From contig JBFLYE010000169.1 in the NCBI GenBank assembly GCA_040756715.1, positions 1-9,776 on the forward strand: a stretch of DNA of 9,776 bases, in the 5' to 3' direction. Within the stretch, counting starts at the first letter, position 1. The number at the start of each line of letters is the position of its first letter. The position numbers and the translations under genes are program-made. This stretch comes from JBFLYE01 sp040756715 [NCBI: bacterium] (GTDB lineage Bacteria; UBA9089; UBA9088). Below the pieces are notes generated by a model that worked only from the letters and a program-made list of their open reading frames with translations, did no database searches and had not been told where the DNA came from. Positions 6,333 through 9,776 of the stretch are shown piece after piece.

Positions 6333-6887
6333 CTAAGTCTCTTTTATTTCCTTTTCCTTCTGTAAAAGGAGCTCGTCTATCCTTTCTATATAACCATCTG
6401 TCTCCTTTTGTATTTCCTCTTTTAGCCTAAATGCATCATCCTCTCCCATCTCTTTATTTTTCTTCCTTTCATCAATCTTGTGGTTTAGCTCATGCCTTAT
6501 ATTCCTTATCGCCACCCTTTTTTCTTCCGCCAAAGCCTTTACCATCTTATCCAGTTCTTTTCTCCTCTCATCGGTTAAGGGAGGAATAATAAGCCTTATT
6601 ACTTCACCATCAGATGTTGGATGTAATCCAATGTTGGCATTCATAATGGCCTTTGTAATTGCCTTTTCTTGTGCTTTGTCCCAGGGTTGAATAACAATCT
6701 GCTTTGCCTCTGGGATAGATATGCTTGCCAGCTGGTTTATGGGAAGAAAGCTTCCATAACACTCTACCTTGATATGCTCAATAAGAGAAGGGGATGCCCT
6801 TCCTGTTCTTATGTGAGAAAGCTCATCTTTACAGGATTTAACCACCCCCTCCATCTTCTCCCTTGCATCCTTTATCACCTTTTCCAT
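6333..6887 (-). CDS. frr: Ribosome recycling factor
   Basis: A 184-residue RRF, the standard family length of about 185. With EF-G it splits the post-termination ribosome in the cytoplasm. The sequence shows the N-terminal helix of domain I with LSHIRTGRASPSLIEHI. Domain II follows with the strand PINQLASISIPEAKQIVIQPWDK and the NIGLHPTSDGEVIRLIIPPLTDERRKEL segment, both diagnostic for RRF. The long C-terminal helix contains VAIRNIRHE and ends in a lysine/glutamate-rich stretch. ATG 6885-6887 has a near-perfect Shine-Dalgarno AAGGAGGT at 6892-6899, built from the final arginine codons and stop of pyrH. The stop is TAG. It lies 2 nt after pyrH, the common pyrH-frr pairing. Confidence 0.98.
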   Translation of the reverse strand: MEKVIKDAREKMEGVVKSCKDELSHIRTGRASPSLIEHIKVECYGSFLPINQLASISIPEAKQIVIQPWDKAQEKAITKAIMNANIGLHPTSDGEVIRLIIPPLTDERRKELDKMVKALAEEKRVAIRNIRHELNHKIDERKKNKEMGEDDAFRLKEEIQKETDGYIERIDELLLQKEKEIKET

Positions 6888-6889
6888 TT

Positions 6890-7594
6890 TTACCTCCTTA
6901 CAATTGTTCCTATCTTTTCTCCCAATATTGCCCTTTTCATATTCCCCTTTTGTAAAATATTAAATACAATAAGGGGAAGATTATTTTCTCTGCATAGAGA
7001 AATAGCAGATGCATCCATTATCTTTAAATCATTCTTTAAAACATCCATATAGGTCAGTTCATCATATTTTTTAGATGTTTTATCTATTAAGGGATCTCCA
7101 CTATAAATACCCTCAACCTTTGTTGCCTTAAGGAGGACATCGGCATTTATCTCTGCCGCCCGCAATGCTGCCGCTGTATCGGTTGAAAAGAATGGATTTC
7201 CCGTTCCGCAGGCAAATATAACAATCCGGCCCTTTTCCAGATGCCTTATTGCCCTCCTTCTTATATATGGCTCGGCAACCTTTTCCATCTCAAGGCTGGA
7301 AAGAACCCTGCAGGGTGTGCCAATTTCCTCTAACGAATCCTGAAGAAATAATGAATTCATTAAGGTGGCAAGCATTCCTATATAATCAGCCGTTGCCCTC
7401 TCCATACCTTGTGCATCCTTATCTATTCCCCTAAAGAGGTTTCCGCCCCCCATACTTATGGCAATATCCACGCCAAGCTCCTTGATTTCCTTTAGCTCAT
7501 AAGATATAGAGATTGCCTTTTCTCTATTCATTCCGTACCCAATATCCTTTGACAAAATCTCTCCTGAGAGCTTAAGTAGAACCCTTTTATACAT
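6890..7594 (-). CDS. pyrH: Uridylate kinase
   Basis: A 234-residue bacterial UMP kinase of the amino-acid-kinase fold. It makes UDP from UMP with ATP in pyrimidine nucleotide synthesis and is usually a hexamer regulated by GTP and UTP. Motifs are KLSGE at 8-12, GGGNLFRG at 49-56, DYIGMLATLMN at 70-80, ACGTGNPFFSTDTAAALRA at 128-146, and KATKVEGIYSGDP at 156-168. All key regions are present at normal length. The ATG is preceded by GAAGGAGAT about 8 nt upstream, starting in the stop region of the VIT/vWA gene 15 nt away. In many bacteria rpsB and tsf precede pyrH; here they do not. Confidence 0.98.
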   Translation of the reverse strand: MYKRVLLKLSGEILSKDIGYGMNREKAISISYELKEIKELGVDIAISMGGGNLFRGIDKDAQGMERATADYIGMLATLMNSLFLQDSLEEIGTPCRVLSSLEMEKVAEPYIRRRAIRHLEKGRIVIFACGTGNPFFSTDTAAALRAAEINADVLLKATKVEGIYSGDPLIDKTSKKYDELTYMDVLKNDLKIMDASAISLCRENNLPLIVFNILQKGNMKRAILGEKIGTIVRR

Positions 7595-7609
7595 TATTGT
7601 TTATCTCCT

Positions 7610-9628
7610 TCACTCCACAACCTCATACCAATTTTCTTTATACCTAAAGATTATCCTTTTGCCTAGGCTAAATATCTTTCCCACATCTTCATTAAGAAAA
7701 GCAAAGTATTCATCGCTTTCGTATTTTATCTTCTTTGTTTGCTGGTCTTTATATTCGATATCCTGCCATCTTCCATCCTTTAGGATATATGTTCTTCCTT
7801 TGATATATTTCACATTATAATGGCTTGGTTTGGCAATAGTTTCTTCTTTTAAAGCAAGCATGCTCTCGGCAGCTTTTACCGCCTCTTTTCCTACATCCTG
7901 CTTACTTAAAGCCTTGAACCTCTCTTGGATTACCCTTTTCTCCTCCTCTATAACCAGAAATGATGTATAAGGTGTGATTATTCCATATTTCTTGCTTAAT
8001 GCCTTTATTTCCTCAATTATCTCCTCATTTTCGCCTTTTAGCCTTATCTGGTCTAATAAATAGCCAATTTTCCTGGTTGCCCAAAGATGTGCCAGGAATT
8101 CGTTATCTTTTTCCTTTTTTGGAAAATTTACCTTGTATTCATAGACCTTTTTTTCTTTCATCATTCCAGAAAGAACTAGGGTTGCCTTTCCATAGCCCTT
8201 ATACCTTCCAAGCAGGATGATTTGCGAGCCAAAGAAAAGGTCGGGAAGCTTCTTTGGGTATAAATCATAGACAGAGACCTCCCCAAAGGATAATGAAACA
8301 TCAGATAAAACAGGGTTTTCTATCTTCTTATAAAGCCCTGATATGGGGGCTTCAATATCCTCATCTTCCCTTATGTAGGTTGAAATTCCCCTGTTTTCCG
8401 AGGAAACAAGATCAAGGAGGTTTGTATTTACATTATCACCCACACCAAAGACAAAGATGCGCGAGGCAATATTTTTCTCTTTAACATTTTTTGTTATCTT
8501 TTGGATATCGGTTTCACCCACCGTAGGAAGCCCATCGGTTACAAAGAGGATTATATGGGGTCTCTTTTCCTGCTTTATAAATGAGGAAAGGAGGGCATCG
8601 TTTATGTTTGTGCCACCCGATGCCTTAATATTTTTTATAAAATCCCTTGCTTTTTCTTTATTTTCTAAGCTTGCTTCCCCTATCTCTTTAAACAATGGCT
8701 CAACCTCCGAACTAAACCTTATAATATTAAACCTATCCCCTTGCTTAAGGCTATTTATACAAAAAAACAAGGAAGATTTTGCCTGCTCTATCTTATTTCC
8801 CGACATACTTCCCGATGTATCAATGACAAAGGTTATATCCTTGGGAAGGCTTTCTTCTCTCTTTTGATTTGGTGAGGCAAGTAGCAAAAAGAATCCATCC
8901 TCATCGCCTTTATGGGTAAGCAATGAAACCCCAATATCCTTTTTATCCAAAGTATAATAGAGAATAAAATCAGAGAAGGGCCTTTTGTTGCTTTCCTCGT
9001 AGGTTACCCTTGCATTATAATCATCCTTTCTTTCTACCTTTACATTATGGGTGGGAGAATACACATTTTTAATGGGAATGTCTAATTTTATTTCAACATT
9101 TATAAGGATTTCTTTTATCGGGTTTTCCGATAATTTTTCAATATCAAGGGGATAGACATACTTACAAACACCTTCATCGGCTTTAATAATTTCATCATAG
9201 GAAAGCTCAATCCTTTTCTTGCCCTTTGCTGGAATGGGATATACCCTTGCCTTAAATAAATTCCCTCCAATATATTCTAATAAACCAGGGTCTTTCATCC
9301 TTCGGACAATATCCTCATAGATTTTTCTTGCCTTCTCCTTGTCCAAAATCTCTCCACTTATCTTCTTTCCATCCTGAAATAAAGAAAAGGAGGAAATCCC
9401 TGCCCCTTGTGGTAGGGGAAAGATATAGGTTCCCTCAATATCCTCTTTGTAGGGATTTATAAAAGCCTGATCAACCACTGTGCTTGCGGCTTGCCCCTTT
9501 ATTTTTACATTAACCTTGTGGTAATCAAGGGATAGGGGAACAGGTTTAATCTCTGGTCTGGGTGGAATTGGAATAATCACCCCATCCCCAAAGCAAAGAA
9601 ATGGAATAAGAAAAAGAGCCTTTTTCAT
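7610..9628 (-). CDS. Exported VIT and von Willebrand A domain protein
   Basis: A 672-residue protein. It opens with KK and a short hydrophobic stretch (about residues 4-13), consistent with an export signal; no convincing lipobox is seen at Cys12. Residues 30-150 form a VIT domain (VDQAFINP, EGTYIFPLP, KARKIYEDI, ARVYPIPAKGKKRIEL). Residues 263-435 form a vWA domain with a complete-looking MIDAS: DTSGS at 270-274, the Thr of SGGTN at 340, and TDG at 364-366. This is the architecture of inter-alpha-trypsin-inhibitor heavy-chain-like proteins, implying metal-dependent binding at the envelope. The C-terminal 230 residues include a region with KKYGIITPYTSFLVIEEE, often seen in bacterial VIT/vWA proteins, and a short tail. 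The start ATG lacks a clear Shine-Dalgarno site. It leads the operon into pyrH, which is unexpected. Confidence 0.9.
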   Translation of the reverse strand: MKKALFLIPFLCFGDGVIIPIPPRPEIKPVPLSLDYHKVNVKIKGQAASTVVDQAFINPYKEDIEGTYIFPLPQGAGISSFSLFQDGKKISGEILDKEKARKIYEDIVRRMKDPGLLEYIGGNLFKARVYPIPAKGKKRIELSYDEIIKADEGVCKYVYPLDIEKLSENPIKEILINVEIKLDIPIKNVYSPTHNVKVERKDDYNARVTYEESNKRPFSDFILYYTLDKKDIGVSLLTHKGDEDGFFLLLASPNQKREESLPKDITFVIDTSGSMSGNKIEQAKSSLFFCINSLKQGDRFNIIRFSSEVEPLFKEIGEASLENKEKARDFIKNIKASGGTNINDALLSSFIKQEKRPHIILFVTDGLPTVGETDIQKITKNVKEKNIASRIFVFGVGDNVNTNLLDLVSSENRGISTYIREDEDIEAPISGLYKKIENPVLSDVSLSFGEVSVYDLYPKKLPDLFFGSQIILLGRYKGYGKATLVLSGMMKEKKVYEYKVNFPKKEKDNEFLAHLWATRKIGYLLDQIRLKGENEEIIEEIKALSKKYGIITPYTSFLVIEEEKRVIQERFKALSKQDVGKEAVKAAESMLALKEETIAKPSHYNVKYIKGRTYILKDGRWQDIEYKDQQTKKIKYESDEYFAFLNEDVGKIFSLGKRIIFRYKENWYEVVE

Positions 9629-9684
9629 TTTTAAAAGTATATCTTAAAAGAGAATACTTTGTCCACCATATTTATCCAGAAATG

Positions 9685-9713
9685 CTTATAGTATCTTCCA
9701 TCACTTAGTGCAA
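9685..9713 (-). promoter_or_regulatory. Possible promoter for the minus-strand operon
   Basis: On the minus strand, TTGCAC (9708-9713) is separated by 17 bp from TATAAG (9685-9690). The predicted transcript would start about 50 nt before the VIT/vWA gene. The -10 fits the consensus at five of six positions; the -35 fits poorly. The same arrangement is found in the left repeat copy (TTGCAC 101-106, TATAGT 124-129). The -10 box straddles the repeat edge in both. Confidence 0.3.
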
Positions 9714-9776
9714 AAATAGATAGGGTGTGTTTATCTGTTTAAAAATTCATCCACCTTTTAAGAAATTTTGAATTCT
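9687..9776 (-). repeat. Right copy of the 90-bp inverted repeat
   Basis: The reverse complement of this segment equals 38-127 except for one base. It ends at the last base of the window, so the true repeat may extend further. This copy lies upstream of the VIT/vWA gene and between genes. That makes it the more natural location of the two, since the left copy interrupts a coding sequence. Confidence 0.95.

Noticed and set aside
7999-8867. Plus-strand open frames opposite the VIT/vWA gene
   Set aside because: They are low-complexity, lack ribosome binding sites and lie antisense to a well-supported gene.
9651-9757. Minus-strand frame of about 35 codons running from the right repeat (includes DGRYYKHFW) to a TAA before the VIT/vWA gene
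   Set aside because: It has no start codon, follows a stop, and shows no family I recognise; it is probably chance in AT-rich DNA, though a gene remnant cannot be excluded.

Overview
The window is AT-rich bacterial DNA. Its genes prefer AGG/AGA for arginine, sit close together or overlap, and mostly have recognisable Shine-Dalgarno sites. The housekeeping genes (pyrH, frr, miaA) are clearly bacterial. No gene fixes the phylum. The mix of a von Willebrand/VIT exported protein, a stand-alone larB and intergenic AT-rich microrepeats would suit an uncultivated candidate phylum, but that is only an impression. TAG ends three apparently ordinary genes (frr, the CBS-PAS gene and the methyltransferase remnant), so the genetic code looks standard.

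Layout. (1) 38-127 and 9687-9776 are a 90-bp inverted repeat with one mismatch, lying at or near the two ends of the window. The left copy runs into, and appears to behead, a cyclase-family gene. (2) 110-4026 (+) is a small surface-polysaccharide-type cluster: the truncated cyclase, a 614-residue GT-B-like surface carbohydrate protein, an overlapping SAM methyltransferase, and a second methyltransferase that is broken. The break lies at a run of seven G, and there is also an in-frame TAG further upstream. (3) 4057-4798 (+) holds what looks like only the last 26 codons of an FtsH-type protease, overlapping a complete larB. (4) 4791-4826 is a palindrome and a GGGGA/TCCCC hairpin between convergent transcription units. 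(5) 9628-4831 (-) is one tight operon: exported VIT/vWA protein, pyrH, frr, miaA, and a small CBS-PAS sensor protein. Gaps are 15, 2 and 7 nt, followed by a 14-nt overlap.

The polysaccharide block is therefore bounded by gene fragments on both sides (a headless cyclase at 128, an FtsH tail at about 4055). This points either to real rearrangement or insertion, or to chimeric joining in amplification or assembly. The minus-strand operon reads as intact, conserved cell machinery. It combines UMP phosphorylation, ribosome recycling and tRNA isopentenylation with an exported adhesion-type protein upstream and a ligand-sensing protein downstream. I do not see a clearly new multi-gene system. The points most worth checking are the inverted repeats with their junctions, the poly-G tract in a glycan-associated methyltransferase, and the unusual operon partners.
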